In this document: positions 17,591 to 26,478 of the stretch, one piece after another
Numbering within the stretch: the stretch's first letter is position 1
Layout of the letters: each line of letters opens with the position of its first letter
Assembly (NCBI GenBank): GCA_045598105.1
Contig: JAZLLK010000068.1
Span: 1 to 54,133, forward strand
DNA from: UBA1205 sp045598105
GTDB lineage: Bacteria > Bacteroidota > Bacteroidia > Bacteroidales > WCHB1-69
DNA: 54,133 nucleotides
Reading direction: 5' to 3'
Notes under the pieces: model-generated
Told to the model about the DNA's origin: nothing
The model's input: the letters and a program-made list of their open reading frames with translations, nothing else
Databases searched by the model: none
Translations under genes and position numbers: made by a program

Positions 17591-18457
17591 ATGAAAGGTA
17601 TAGTTCTTGCCGGCGGAGCCGGCACCCGTTTACACCCCTTAACATTGGCCATGAGTAAACAATTAATGCCCATATATGATAAGCCCATGATATATTATCC
17701 TATAGGCGTATTAATGTCGGCCGGCATAAAGGATATACTCATTATTTCCACCCCTACCGATTTACCTGATTTTGAAAAACTGCTGGGCACCGGCGAAAAC
17801 ATCGGCTGCCATTTCAGCTATAAAGTACAGGAAGTACCTAACGGACTCGCTCAGGCTTTCGTATTGGGTGAGGAATTCATCGGTAATGAATCCGTATGTC
17901 TTATATTGGGTGATAATATATTTTATGGTAGCGGATTTGAGCAAAATATTAAATCCTGCGTGCACCCTGATGGCGGTATAGTATTTGCCTATCACGTGAA
18001 TGACCCTGAACGCTACGGCGTAGTAGAATTTGATGAAAACTTTAAAGCCCTTTCCATAGAAGAAAAACCTCAACACCCTAAATCAAATTACGCCGTTCCG
18101 GGCTTGTATTTTTATGATAATTCCGTAGTGGAAGTGGCTAAACATATACAGCCCAGCAAGCGTGGCGAATATGAAATTACCGACGTGAACAAATATTATT
18201 TGGAACAAGGTAAACTTCAGGTATCTATATTGGAACGCGGTACCGCATGGCTTGATACCGGTACCTTTAAATCTTTAATGGAAGCTACCCAATATGTGCA
18301 GGTAATAGAGGACCGTCAGGGTAAAAAAATAGGCTGCATAGAAGAAATAGCCTATGAACAGGGCTTTATTAACGCTGACCAATTACGGGCAGTGGCTCAG
18401 CCCCTGCTTAAAAGCGGCTATGGCCAATACCTTATTAATTTAATAGAAAATAAATAG
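17591..18457 (+). CDS. rfbA: Glucose-1-phosphate thymidylyltransferase
   Basis: Makes dTDP-glucose from dTTP and glucose-1-phosphate, the first step toward dTDP-rhamnose and other surface sugars. It has 288 residues, the normal size. The nucleotide-binding loop is GGAGTRLHP near residue 8; KQLMPIYDKPMIYYP, LGDNIFYG, and EEKPQHPKSNYAVPGLYFYD are all family blocks. rfbB, C and D are not adjacent; instead an epimerase/dehydratase follows after 3 bases. Probably transcribed from a separate promoter, possibly the sigma-54-like site at 17467. Confidence 0.96.
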   Translation: MKGIVLAGGAGTRLHPLTLAMSKQLMPIYDKPMIYYPIGVLMSAGIKDILIISTPTDLPDFEKLLGTGENIGCHFSYKVQEVPNGLAQAFVLGEEFIGNESVCLILGDNIFYGSGFEQNIKSCVHPDGGIVFAYHVNDPERYGVVEFDENFKALSIEEKPQHPKSNYAVPGLYFYDNSVVEVAKHIQPSKRGEYEITDVNKYYLEQGKLQVSILERGTAWLDTGTFKSLMEATQYVQVIEDRQGKKIGCIEEIAYEQGFINADQLRAVAQPLLKSGYGQYLINLIENK

Positions 18458-18460
18458 TCC

Positions 18461-19393
18461 ATGAGAAAAATATTAGTTACGGGTGGAGCCGGTTTTATAG
18501 GCAGCTGCCTGGCAGAACGCTTAATACAGGATAAAAATAACTACGTGGTAATATTTGATAACCTGTCCACCGGCAGTATGGATAAGTTACCCTTATTACC
18601 CCGTGATAATTGGCATTTTGTAAAAGGAGACTGTAATGTGTATCATGATATATCACAGGTAATGCTCTCCTATAATTTTGACTTTGTATTCCATTATGCC
18701 GCCTGCGTGGGGGTGCAACGTACACAGGAAAACCCCTGCAAAGTACTCATGGATTTGGAAGGCTTTCGTAATGTGCTTGATTTGGCCAAAAGCTCTAATG
18801 TAAAGCGGGTGTTCTTTGCCAGTTCCTCTGAAGTGTATGGTGAACCCGTAACCATACCGCAAAATGAAGTTACCACCCCGCTCAATTCACGTGTGCCCTA
18901 TGCCGTGGTGAAAAATGTGGGCGAAGCCTTCCTACGCTCGTATTATAAAGAATTCGGACTGGAATATACCATATTCCGCTTCTTTAATACCTACGGACCT
19001 AAGCAGTCTAAGGACTTTGTAATATCCCGTTTTATAGCAAAAGCACTTAAAAACGAACCTATTACCATATACGGTGACGGCACGCAAACCCGTACTTTCT
19101 GCTATATTAACGATAACATAGATGCCTGCATGCATGCCGCATATAATCATCTGTTTGTGAACGATGTGGTGAATATAGGCAACGATAACGAAACTTCCAT
19201 ACTTGACCTGGCCAAAGTAATTATAACCCATACCGGCTCCCATTCCGAACTTATACATCTGCCCCCATTGAAAGAAGGTGATATGAAGCGTCGTATGCCC
19301 GATATTACCCGTATGAAAACATTGGTAAATCGTCCGCTTACCACATTGGAGCAGGGTATAGACAATATATTGAATGATGCATTGTGGAAATAG
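18461..19393 (+). CDS. NAD-dependent epimerase/dehydratase (nucleotide-sugar, extended SDR)
   Basis: 310-residue extended short-chain dehydrogenase. The Rossmann motif is GGAGFIG (residues 8-14), the catalytic Ser lies in ASSSEVYGE and the YxxxK pair in RVPYAVVK; RFFNTYGPKQ and GDGTQTRTFCYIND are substrate-side motifs shared by UDP-glucose/UDP-glucuronate epimerases and decarboxylases. The exact reaction cannot be assigned. It follows rfbA with a 3-base gap, so it may act on a nucleotide sugar of the same pathway. A terminator lies at 19440. Confidence 0.88.
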   Translation: MRKILVTGGAGFIGSCLAERLIQDKNNYVVIFDNLSTGSMDKLPLLPRDNWHFVKGDCNVYHDISQVMLSYNFDFVFHYAACVGVQRTQENPCKVLMDLEGFRNVLDLAKSSNVKRVFFASSSEVYGEPVTIPQNEVTTPLNSRVPYAVVKNVGEAFLRSYYKEFGLEYTIFRFFNTYGPKQSKDFVISRFIAKALKNEPITIYGDGTQTRTFCYINDNIDACMHAAYNHLFVNDVVNIGNDNETSILDLAKVIITHTGSHSELIHLPPLKEGDMKRRMPDITRMKTLVNRPLTTLEQGIDNILNDALWK

Positions 19394-19439
19394 TTTGTTT
19401 TTTTATAGTATAAAAAAATGAATCTGTTTATCATTATAT

Positions 19440-19469
19440 AAAAAACGGCTGGTATAAGTCGTTTTTTTT
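19440..19469 (+). terminator. Intrinsic terminator after the rfbA operon
   Basis: Arms AAAAAACGGC (19440-19449) and GTCGTTTTTT (19458-19467), one G-T wobble, 8-base loop and a run of T bases. Confidence 0.8.
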
Positions 19470-19502
19470 GTGTAAGCCAATATTTGAACATAAAATATAA
19501 TC

Positions 19503-20201
19503 ATGGCAAAAATAGGACTGATATCCAAAAGTAATTATATTAGGGGCTTGCAGTGCCTTAAATCATTGTATTTGTATAAAAATTTTCCTAAGGAAAGAGA
19601 ATTGCCTTCTCCGGAATTATTGGAGCGTTTTCGACAGGGTAACAATTTCGGCAGAGCTGCATGGCAATTGTTTCCGTATGGGCTGGATTGCAGCCCTAAA
19701 TTTATGAGCGCCGCCGTGCTGAAAACAGCAGCAGCACAGGTACATGAATTGTTAACAGCTCCCTGTAGCAGAGTACTATACGAGGCTACATTCCATTACG
19801 GCAACGTGGTGTCTATATTGGATATACTGGTAAAAGAATACAACGGCCTGCATGCCTATGAAGTAAAAAGCTCGGTGGAAATAAGTGAAACTTATATGCA
19901 TGACGCCGCTTTTCAATATTATGTAATGTGTAAGTCAGGGTATATACCACAAAGTTTTAATATAGTGCACGTAAAGGAAAATTGTAGTCTAAATGAATGC
20001 TCACCTGACATTATGCGTATTACCAATGTTACCGAAGCGGTAAAAGCCGAACAACCCTATGTGGAAGCGAAGTTGGCTGCCATGCTGAAAGCTTTACAAA
20101 CCCATGATACCTTAAGCATAACTCAGGGACCGCAGTGCGAATGCCCTTATCATTGCGATTATGTTACATATTGTAAGCAACATGTATTTACTATAGGCTA
20201 A
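19503..20201 (+). CDS. Stand-alone Cas4/RecB-like PD-(D/E)xK protein (DUF2779 N-terminal type)
   Basis: 232 residues. The start SKSNYIRGLQCLKSLYL, Asp in VSILDILV, Glu-x-Lys in YEVKSS, the Q-x3-Y element FQYYV, and a C-terminal CECPYHCDYVTYC cluster together match RecB-family nucleases with an iron-sulfur cluster as in Cas4, where one N-terminal Cys and three C-terminal Cys bind Fe-S. The same order opens the DUF2779 proteins, but those usually have several hundred more residues; here the protein stops after the cysteine cluster. No cas gene or CRISPR array is near. Function unknown; nuclease activity is inferred from motifs. Confidence 0.7.
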   Translation: MAKIGLISKSNYIRGLQCLKSLYLYKNFPKERELPSPELLERFRQGNNFGRAAWQLFPYGLDCSPKFMSAAVLKTAAAQVHELLTAPCSRVLYEATFHYGNVVSILDILVKEYNGLHAYEVKSSVEISETYMHDAAFQYYVMCKSGYIPQSFNIVHVKENCSLNECSPDIMRITNVTEAVKAEQPYVEAKLAAMLKALQTHDTLSITQGPQCECPYHCDYVTYCKQHVFTIG

Positions 20202-20269
20202 TTATTATAGTATATTTGGCGGATACTATTACAAGAGTAGTTAATATAAAAGAATGCCGTAGTAGCCAA

Positions 20270-20525
20270 CGTTACACGCTGCGTGTGTGCGGGATGATTC
20301 ATAGGTGAATGGCAGCTGCCTGTTGGAGTAGCACGGAAATAAATAATATAGACAACCCTATATGAACGCAATAAACGTAAAACTTATGTACCGGCCTTTG
20401 ATTTCGGTTATGATATGCAATCCAAAGATCATGACCCTAACGGTATCGTGTGTTTATTTTATAACAGCATGGTAGAAGCGGTGCTATGACATACTTTAGC
20501 CGTGAAGGCGGTAAAGAAGTATTAA
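20270..20525 (+). pseudogene. Decayed copy of the DUF1566-like gene end
   Basis: This stretch aligns along its length with 523-775 at the left edge. Shared words include tttgatttcggttatgata, atgaccctaacg, and gtaaagaagt before the stop; the YWSSTE-coding region appears as ctgttggagtagcacgg. Deletions and in-frame stops (for example in the tgttggagtagc region and at gctatgacat) prevent translation. Only the 3' end is recognisable. Direction and end relative to a terminator match the intact gene, so this is a duplicated or relocated gene in decay. Similarity upstream of about 20296 is weak. Confidence 0.75.
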
Positions 20526-20532
20526 CGGGAAA

Positions 20533-20566
20533 CCAAAAAAGCATCTTATACAAGATGCTTTTTTGG
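20533..20566. terminator. Bidirectional terminator
   Basis: Perfect 15-base arms at 20533-20547 and 20552-20566 (CCAAAAAAGCATCTT and its complement) around a 4-base loop, with A and T tracts inside the stem. It can end the pseudogene on + and the outer-membrane protein gene on -. Confidence 0.85.
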
Positions 20567-20587
20567 GGTTATAGGTATGGTGCGTGA

Positions 20588-21277
20588 TTAAAAGGCTACG
20601 CCTGCTTTTACACCTAATGATATGTACATACATGACTGGTCAGCATTTACCAATAGCGGACGAATATTTTGGCTGGGCTTGGTAGAGCCGGCATAATACC
20701 GCAGTGATGACTCTTGAAAGCGGGCAAATACCGATACTATTAAAGCAGTGGAGTATTTTACATTCACCTTTAGTCCAAAGCCTGTTTCGGCCATCCAGCC
20801 TGATTTGGCTCCATGAATAATGTATTCCGAAGTGTTGCCGGAGCCGGCTTTATACGGCTTGGAATCCATATACCAGCGGCTGGCATAGCCTATATTCAGG
20901 TACCATTGCGGAGCAAAACGATGCTTGGTCATATTTACTCTAAAATCTACATATACGGGCAAAAAAGCATTTTTAATGGTCCAATAATCAAAACTTACGC
21001 CTACGCCTAAGCATAAATACGGATTGAACTGGTAGCCCATAAACTGTGAAAGACTTACTGCTGGTAATCCCTGACGGAGAATTTCAGTCTCTTTTTCATT
21101 TTCTCCTTCTTTAGGAGCATAGGGAATACGTGCAAATCCATGGTAAAACGATGCCGAAGTAATGAACAGCGGCCCCTTCTCTTTAATGTATTTTAGCTCT
21201 TGTGCACAAGCCATATTACTACATGAACTCACCAGCACAAGTACACATGTTGTCAATAATGCTATTGCCTTTTTCAT
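20588..21277 (-). CDS. Outer-membrane beta-barrel-like protein
   Basis: About 229 residues from the ATG at 21277; a longer frame to 21328 spans the promoter element and is rejected. The N-terminus MKKAIALLTTCVLVLVSSCSNMACAQ is an export signal; VSSC could be a lipobox, or cleavage may follow ACAQ. The rest alternates aromatic and polar residues (QWYLNIGYASRWYMD, VKYSTALIVSVFARF) and ends in SLGVKAGVAF, a terminal aromatic typical of outer-membrane barrels. No specific family recognised. Confidence 0.7.
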   Translation of the reverse strand: MKKAIALLTTCVLVLVSSCSNMACAQELKYIKEKGPLFITSASFYHGFARIPYAPKEGENEKETEILRQGLPAVSLSQFMGYQFNPYLCLGVGVSFDYWTIKNAFLPVYVDFRVNMTKHRFAPQWYLNIGYASRWYMDSKPYKAGSGNTSEYIIHGAKSGWMAETGFGLKVNVKYSTALIVSVFARFQESSLRYYAGSTKPSQNIRPLLVNADQSCMYISLGVKAGVAF

Positions 21278-21307
21278 GCTGAAAAATTTATTTATAATAC
21301 CAAAGTG

Positions 21308-21315
21308 CAAAGATA
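21308..21315 (-). promoter_or_regulatory. Bacteroidota -7 element TATCTTTG (minus strand)
   Basis: The plus strand reads CAAAGATA; it lies 31 bases upstream of the outer-membrane protein ATG. Confidence 0.7.
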
Positions 21316-21415
21316 CAATTTTTTTCACATACTATGGACTATTACATTATATTTTATTTTACCGGTGAAAAAAATATGCCGGAAGTGCTTTTTTTAAGGA
21401 AGGGTTCGTAGCGGT

Positions 21416-21445
21416 AAAAAAAAAGAGCATACTAAAAGTATGCTC
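21416..21445 (-). terminator. Intrinsic terminator after ilvE
   Basis: Perfect stem GAGCATACT/AGTATGCTC (21425-21433, 21437-21445) with a 3-base loop; on the minus strand nine T bases follow. It lies 29 bases beyond the ilvE stop. Confidence 0.88.
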
Positions 21446-21473
21446 CTTGTATGTATATGTTGCTGTAAGGCAA

Positions 21474-22490
21474 TTATTCCAATATAGTGTTCCAATTGTG
21501 AACATCTTCATATTCACCTAATTGTATAGCACGGAGACGATCATATAATTTTTTAGACCAAGGACCCGGCTCTTTGCCAAAGTTATATGACTTGCCTGCT
21601 TCAGGGTCATCTACGCGTTCTATAGGACTGATTACAGCTGCAGTACCGCAGGCACCAGCTTCTTCAAATTCAGCCAACTCTTCTACCGGTATAGGTCTGC
21701 GTTCCACTTTCATGCCCATATCTTCTGCCAATTGCATCAAGCTCTTATTGGTAATGGAAGGCAATATAGAGGTTGAAAGCGGGGTGATATAAGTATTGTT
21801 CTTAATGCCAAAGAAGTTGGCAGCACCTGCTTCGTCTATGTATTTCTTTTCTTTGGCATCCAGGTAGAATTCACAGGCATATTTACCGCCGGTGCAGGCT
21901 TCAGTGTGCGCTCTTAAACTGGCAGCGTAGTTACCGCCTACTTTGTATATACCGGTGCCCAGAGGAGCGGAACGGTCATATTTACGGGTAATAACGTAGG
22001 GATTAGCCATGAAACCGCCTTTAAAGTACGGACCTACAGGCGTAACAAATATCATGAATAAATATTCTTTAGCCGGCTTTACACCTACCTGTGCACCTGT
22101 ACCTATAAGTAAAGGACGTAAGTATAATGAAGCACCTTCACCATAAGGAGGTAAAAAGCGTTCGTTCATTTTAACCACTTTTATACACATTTCACGGAAT
22201 AATTCTGTGGGTAATTCAGGCATCATAATGCCGCGGCAGGTGCTTTGCAAACGAGCTGCATTTTCTTCCAAACGGAATATACGTATTTTGCCGTCTTTAC
22301 AACGGAAAGCCTTTAAGCCTTCAAATGCTTCCTGACCATAGTGCAGGCAAGTGGCAGCCATGTGTATGCTTATTTCTTCTGAAGAAGATACTTCAATGGC
22401 ACCCCATTGACCATCGCGATTGTAACAACGAACGTTGTAATCTGTTTTAATGTAACCGAAAGGTAACTCTTTCCAATTTATATCTGTCAT
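21474..22490 (-). CDS. ilvE: Branched-chain amino acid aminotransferase
   Basis: PLP enzyme for the last step of Leu, Ile and Val synthesis and the first of their breakdown. 338 residues, fold-type IV, of the larger BCAT II group. HYGQEAFEGLKAFR, RLEENAARLQ, LYLRPLLIGTG and the Lys-bearing region KVGGNYAASL...YLDAKEKKYIDEAGAANFFG are typical; ACGTAAVISPI is the phosphate-binding end. Monocistronic, with a terminator downstream. Confidence 0.95.
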   Translation of the reverse strand: MTDINWKELPFGYIKTDYNVRCYNRDGQWGAIEVSSSEEISIHMAATCLHYGQEAFEGLKAFRCKDGKIRIFRLEENAARLQSTCRGIMMPELPTELFREMCIKVVKMNERFLPPYGEGASLYLRPLLIGTGAQVGVKPAKEYLFMIFVTPVGPYFKGGFMANPYVITRKYDRSAPLGTGIYKVGGNYAASLRAHTEACTGGKYACEFYLDAKEKKYIDEAGAANFFGIKNNTYITPLSTSILPSITNKSLMQLAEDMGMKVERRPIPVEELAEFEEAGACGTAAVISPIERVDDPEAGKSYNFGKEPGPWSKKLYDRLRAIQLGEYEDVHNWNTILE

Positions 22491-22850
22491 ATTATTAATG
22501 TTTTATGTTATTATGCTATGATTGATTTAAGTTAGTGCAAAGTAAGCATATTTTTTTCAATTTAACCACTTTTTATCGTTTTTTTTTATTTCTATTCTTT
22601 TTTTTGCACTTTTAGAGCACATGTAACGTGGTGTTATTTTTGTGGTATAATAGCTATGAGTCGTTTTGAAGTATTTATATATGTTTGTTTTTCATTTTTT
22701 TGTGCTTTTTATAATAGCGAAAATGTATTTTGTACATCGTTTTGGGTATAGTATGGCGTGAATATTGTATCTTTGCACTTTGGTAAAGGTAGGAATAACC
22801 TTATTTTAGGGCGTGAGCCCTCATAATAATAAAAAAGAATATATAAATAT
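22491..22850. other. Divergent promoter region between ilvE and the S41 protease gene
   Basis: AT-rich, 360 bases, no open frame of note. On the minus strand TTACTTTG (22538-22545) is a one-mismatch -7 element for ilvE. On the plus strand TATCTTTG (22768-22775) serves the protease, with TTTTG 23 bases upstream as a possible -33. The leader contains an AGGGC-GTGA-GCCCT hairpin (22808-22821) with a GNRA loop. Nothing else recognised. Confidence 0.6.
22768..22775 (+). promoter_or_regulatory. Bacteroidota -7 element TATCTTTG
   Basis: TTTTG at 22740-22744 is a possible -33; the same 23-base spacing occurs before lpxH. Confidence 0.72.
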
Positions 22851-24617
22851 ATGAAAATGAGTATAAAACATATATGTTGCGGAATAGTCCTAATGTTGGT
22901 TTCCGCAGGAGCGGTAGCTCAGCAACACAGAATGCAGGTGTACAACCAGCAAATGCAAAAAATGAACCGTATGGTTCAGTTGCTTAATTTTTATTATGTA
23001 GATACCATAGATTTAGCTAAGCTGATAGAAAAAGGTACAGAAGAAATGTTAAAAGAGTTGGACCCGCACTCGGTGTACATACCTAAAAAGGACGTTACCC
23101 GCACCAATGAGCCTCTTCAGGCTAATTTTGAAGGTATAGGTGTTCAATTCCAAATAATTAAAGATACGCTGGTGGTGGTGGAGCCTGTAAAAGGCGGTCC
23201 TGCTGAAATGGTGGGCATAGTAGTGGGTGATAAGTTTGTAATGGTTGACGATACCCTTGCCGTAGGTAAAATATGTACTAACGACTGGATGTTTAAGCAT
23301 CTGAGAGGTAAAAAAGGTACCAAGGTGGTGGTAAAGGTAAAGCGTGGCAACAGCCCTAAGTTACTCACCTTCACCATTACCCGTGATAAAATACCCATTA
23401 ACAGCATAGAGTCGTATTTTATGGCCGATGATGTTACGGGCTATATTAAATTGGAGCGTTTTTCACAAACAGCTCATCAGGAGTTTGTACATGCGGTACA
23501 GGTGCTGAAAGAGCAGGGTATGCAAAATCTTATATTTGATCTTAGAGATAACGGAGGCGGATTTTTGAATGCCGCCGTGGAACTGGCCGATGAATTTTTG
23601 CCCGATAATAAGTTGGTGGTATATACCCAAAATAATCAGGATCATAATAAAATAACTTATAACACGCATGCGCCCGGTTGTTTTGAACAGGGTAAGCTGG
23701 TAGTGCTTATTAATGAATATTCGGCCTCGGCTTCGGAAATAGTGTCAGGAGCCATACAGGATTGGGACCGCGGGGTTATCATAGGTCGCAGGTCCTTTGG
23801 TAAAGGGTTGGTACAGTCGCAGGTAATGCTGCCTGACAGCTCGTTGGTACGGCTTACCACCTCCCGTTATTATATTCCCAGTGGCCGTTGTATTCAAAAA
23901 CCTTATGAAGGGGTGGAAGACTATAGCCGTGATGCCATTAACCGCTACAACGCCGGCGAACTTACTCACGCTGATAGCATACATTTTCCCGATTCACTCA
24001 AATTTTATACCGCAGCCCAAAGGGTGGTGTACGGCGGTGGCGGTATTATGCCTGATATATTTGTCCCCATGGATACTTTAAAAGTATCGGATTACTATTG
24101 GCAATTGTTCCGTAATAATATGTTTAATCAGTTTATTATGTCCTACATAGAAGGTGAAAAGAATAATATATTGGCTCAGTACCCCACTTTTGATGCCTTC
24201 TATAATAATTATATGGTAAGTGATGCTTTACTGCAGCAGTTTTACGCTTATGCCCGTAATGAAGGTGTAATTGATACCATTGGCTTTGATATGCAGGCCT
24301 ATTTAGAAGAGTTTTGGAAAGAGCATAAAGATACTGTTAATAAAATGTATGCTTCGTATGAGCAGTTTAAAGGCAGTAACGGCTTGCAGCACATGGTGGA
24401 AAAGTACATAGCTGACCACATGGAATATCAGGCGCATCGTAATGCCGTTTTTGATACCAATGCCCATGTAAAGCGTCAGTTAAAAACACTTATAGCCCGC
24501 AGGCTGTATGCATCGGAGCTGTGTAATAAAATATGGCTCGGTACTGATGAAACCTACTTGAAGGCATTGGAGGTAATACAGGATAAATCCTATTTTAAAA
24601 AACATCAAATAAAGTAA
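22851..24617 (+). CDS. S41 family C-terminal processing protease (PDZ), exported
   Basis: 588 residues with a signal peptide ending near AVAQ. A PDZ domain occupies about residues 90-180 (EGIGVQFQIIKDTLVVVEP). The peptidase S41 domain follows with DLRDNGGGFLNAAVELAD, the nucleophile Ser in INEYSASASEIVSGA, and the general-base Lys in RRSFGKGLVQ. Such proteases trim C-termini or degrade proteins in the periplasm. The ~200 residues after the catalytic domain are helical and charged, usual for Bacteroidota members. ATG at 22857 is an alternative start. Confidence 0.93.
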   Translation: MKMSIKHICCGIVLMLVSAGAVAQQHRMQVYNQQMQKMNRMVQLLNFYYVDTIDLAKLIEKGTEEMLKELDPHSVYIPKKDVTRTNEPLQANFEGIGVQFQIIKDTLVVVEPVKGGPAEMVGIVVGDKFVMVDDTLAVGKICTNDWMFKHLRGKKGTKVVVKVKRGNSPKLLTFTITRDKIPINSIESYFMADDVTGYIKLERFSQTAHQEFVHAVQVLKEQGMQNLIFDLRDNGGGFLNAAVELADEFLPDNKLVVYTQNNQDHNKITYNTHAPGCFEQGKLVVLINEYSASASEIVSGAIQDWDRGVIIGRRSFGKGLVQSQVMLPDSSLVRLTTSRYYIPSGRCIQKPYEGVEDYSRDAINRYNAGELTHADSIHFPDSLKFYTAAQRVVYGGGGIMPDIFVPMDTLKVSDYYWQLFRNNMFNQFIMSYIEGEKNNILAQYPTFDAFYNNYMVSDALLQQFYAYARNEGVIDTIGFDMQAYLEEFWKEHKDTVNKMYASYEQFKGSNGLQHMVEKYIADHMEYQAHRNAVFDTNAHVKRQLKTLIARRLYASELCNKIWLGTDETYLKALEVIQDKSYFKKHQIK

Positions 24618-24644
24618 AGGTGTAAAAGTAACAAATAAAAATGT

Positions 24645-24652
24645 TATCTTTG
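24645..24652 (+). promoter_or_regulatory. Bacteroidota -7 element TATCTTTG
   Basis: 34 bases upstream of the nitroreductase ATG, in the 69-base gap after the protease gene. Confidence 0.75.
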
Positions 24653-24686
24653 CAAAATGAATATTAACATATAAATACAATATAAA

Positions 24687-25340
24687 ATGAAGAAACTGAT
24701 ATTAATAGCCGCAGTTATGTGTACCATAAATGCCGTATCACAAGCACAAGAACCCACTACTGTACAGGCAGCTACTCCACAGGATTTGGTATTGGAACCT
24801 GCCGAATTATCGGGAGGCATGCCTTTGATGGAATTGTTAAAAGAGCGTCGGTCGGAGCGTAATTTTTCTGATCAGGAGGTGGAGCCCATGGCCCTTTCAC
24901 GTATATTGTGGGCTGCCAATGGTGTAAACCGTCCCGAAGAAGGTAAGCGTACCGCCCCTTCTGCCCGTAATGCTCAGGAAATAGAAATATATATATTAAA
25001 TAGTAGCGGTGCCTATAAATATATGCCTGCTGATATGCAGGTAAAAAAGGTTCGCGGAGGTGATGCCCGTAAGCAAATATTTAAGGATAAATTCTCCAAT
25101 GCTCCCGTTATATTATTGTTGGTGGCCAATTATGATAAAATGAAAGATTTTGAAACAGTTGACCGTGATTTTTATTCAGCTATAGACTGCGGTTATGTAA
25201 GCCAAAATATATATTTGGCTTGTGCTTCCGAGCAGTATGCTACCGTGGCTGTAGGTCAGGTAGACCGAACTGCAGCAGCCAAGATGCTTAATATTAAGAA
25301 TGGCAAAGTGATGATAGCTCATCCAATAGGTCGCCCGTAG
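24687..25340 (+). CDS. Nitroreductase / SagB-like flavoprotein with signal peptide
   Basis: 217 residues. A signal peptide ends near SQAQ, unusual because most nitroreductases are cytoplasmic, but exported forms are known in Bacteroidota. LLKERRSERNFSDQEVEPMALSRILWAANGVNRP is the FMN-binding start, TAPSARNAQEIEIYI the second block, and AIDCGYVSQNIYLACASEQYATVAVGQVD the third. Substrate unknown. Terminator 24 bases downstream. Confidence 0.85.
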   Translation: MKKLILIAAVMCTINAVSQAQEPTTVQAATPQDLVLEPAELSGGMPLMELLKERRSERNFSDQEVEPMALSRILWAANGVNRPEEGKRTAPSARNAQEIEIYILNSSGAYKYMPADMQVKKVRGGDARKQIFKDKFSNAPVILLLVANYDKMKDFETVDRDFYSAIDCGYVSQNIYLACASEQYATVAVGQVDRTAAAKMLNIKNGKVMIAHPIGRP

Positions 25341-25364
25341 GTATATCATACATAAAGCGTATAG

Positions 25365-25401
25365 GCAGATAAACCCGCAAGCGTTTATCTGCTTTTTTTT
25401 T
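25365..25401 (+). terminator. Intrinsic terminator after the nitroreductase gene
   Basis: Perfect GCAGATAAAC/GTTTATCTGC stem (25365-25374, 25383-25392), 8-base loop, nine T bases. Confidence 0.92.
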
Positions 25402-25521
25402 GTTGTTAGCAGTCAACTGTTTTTAGTTTTAAATATTGTTTAAATGGTTGTAAATCAATGTTGATTAAAAATATTTCAACAAAAATATGTGCATTTCAGC
25501 ATTTTGTAAGAAAAAAAATGC

Positions 25522-25529
25522 TACTTTTG
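25522..25529 (+). promoter_or_regulatory. Bacteroidota -7 element TACTTTTG for the rplM operon
   Basis: TAnnTTTG match about 105 bases before rplM, leaving a ~95-base leader. The leader may hold ribosomal-protein control, but no fold is recognised. Confidence 0.65.
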
Positions 25530-25633
25530 CCACCTCAAAAAGAGAACCGTATTATTATCCGCAAACAAAGAAGGTGAAATATTTGTTTGGAACAATTAAA
25601 ATATTAAAAAACAAGACGTTAAGTAAGTAAAAA

Positions 25634-26089
25634 ATGAACACATTAAGTTACAGAACCGAGTCTGCCAATAAGGCAACGGTGAAGAAAGAATGGTTGCTCA
25701 TAGATGCAGAAGGTGAAATTTTAGGACGTTTGGCATCTGTAGCAGCTAAATTGTTAAGAGGTAAACATAAAACCAATTTTACCCCGCATGTAGATTGCGG
25801 AGATAATATTGTTATTATTAATGCGGAAAAAATTCGTTTAACCGGTAAAAAAATGACCGATAAGCAATATGTACGTCATACCGGATATCCCGGAGGTCAG
25901 CGTTTTGCCACACCTAAGGAAGTATTAGCAAAAAAGCCCACCGCAGTTATAGAGCATGCAGTAAGAGGTATGCTTCCTAAGAACAGATTGGGAGATGCTA
26001 TCTATCGTAATTTGTATGTGTATGCCGGTTCGGAGCACAAACAAGAAGCACAAAAACCCCGTTTAATCAACATTAAAGACATTAAGTAG
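25634..26089 (+). CDS. rplM: 50S ribosomal protein L13
   Basis: 151 residues with the L13 blocks WLLIDAEGEILGRLAS, GDNIVIINAEKIRLTGKK and HAVRGMLPKNRLGDAIY. First gene of rplM-rpsI; no Shine-Dalgarno sequence precedes the ATG. Ile codons here are 7 ATT, 2 ATC, 2 ATA, unlike the ATA-rich bulk. Confidence 0.98.
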   Translation: MNTLSYRTESANKATVKKEWLLIDAEGEILGRLASVAAKLLRGKHKTNFTPHVDCGDNIVIINAEKIRLTGKKMTDKQYVRHTGYPGGQRFATPKEVLAKKPTAVIEHAVRGMLPKNRLGDAIYRNLYVYAGSEHKQEAQKPRLINIKDIK

Positions 26090-26091
26090 TT

Positions 26092-26478
26092 ATGGCAGTA
26101 GTAAATACATCAGGAAGAAGAAAAACAGCCGTTGCACGTATATATATGTCGGCTGGTTCGGGTAACATTATCGTTAACGGACGTGATTATAAAGAATATT
26201 TTTCTACCGGTACGCTTCAATATGTAGCCACTCAATCATTGGCATTGGTGAATGCATTAGGACAGTATGATATTAAAGTTAACCTTGACGGAGGTGGCGT
26301 TAAAGGTCAGGCAGAAGCATTAAGATTAGCTATTTCTAAGGCATTATGTGAAATAGATCCTGCTAATCGTGCTATATTGAAGCCTCAGGGTTTGCTTTGT
26401 AGAGATCCCCGTATGGTAGAGCGTAAAAAACCGGGTCGTCCCAAAGCAAGAAAACGTTTCCAATTCAGCAAACGTTAG
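26092..26478 (+). CDS. rpsI: 30S ribosomal protein S9
   Basis: 128 residues, 2 bases after rplM. TSGRRKTAVARIY at the start, GGGVKGQAEALRLAISKAL, and the basic tail PGRPKARKRFQFSKR that reaches the P-site tRNA. Confidence 0.98.
   Translation: MAVVNTSGRRKTAVARIYMSAGSGNIIVNGRDYKEYFSTGTLQYVATQSLALVNALGQYDIKVNLDGGGVKGQAEALRLAISKALCEIDPANRAILKPQGLLCRDPRMVERKKPGRPKARKRFQFSKR

Noticed and set aside
22646..22651. TATAAT, an Escherichia coli style -10 box
   Set aside because: The primary sigma factor of this phylum uses -33/-7 elements, and a TATCTTTG lies downstream at 22768.
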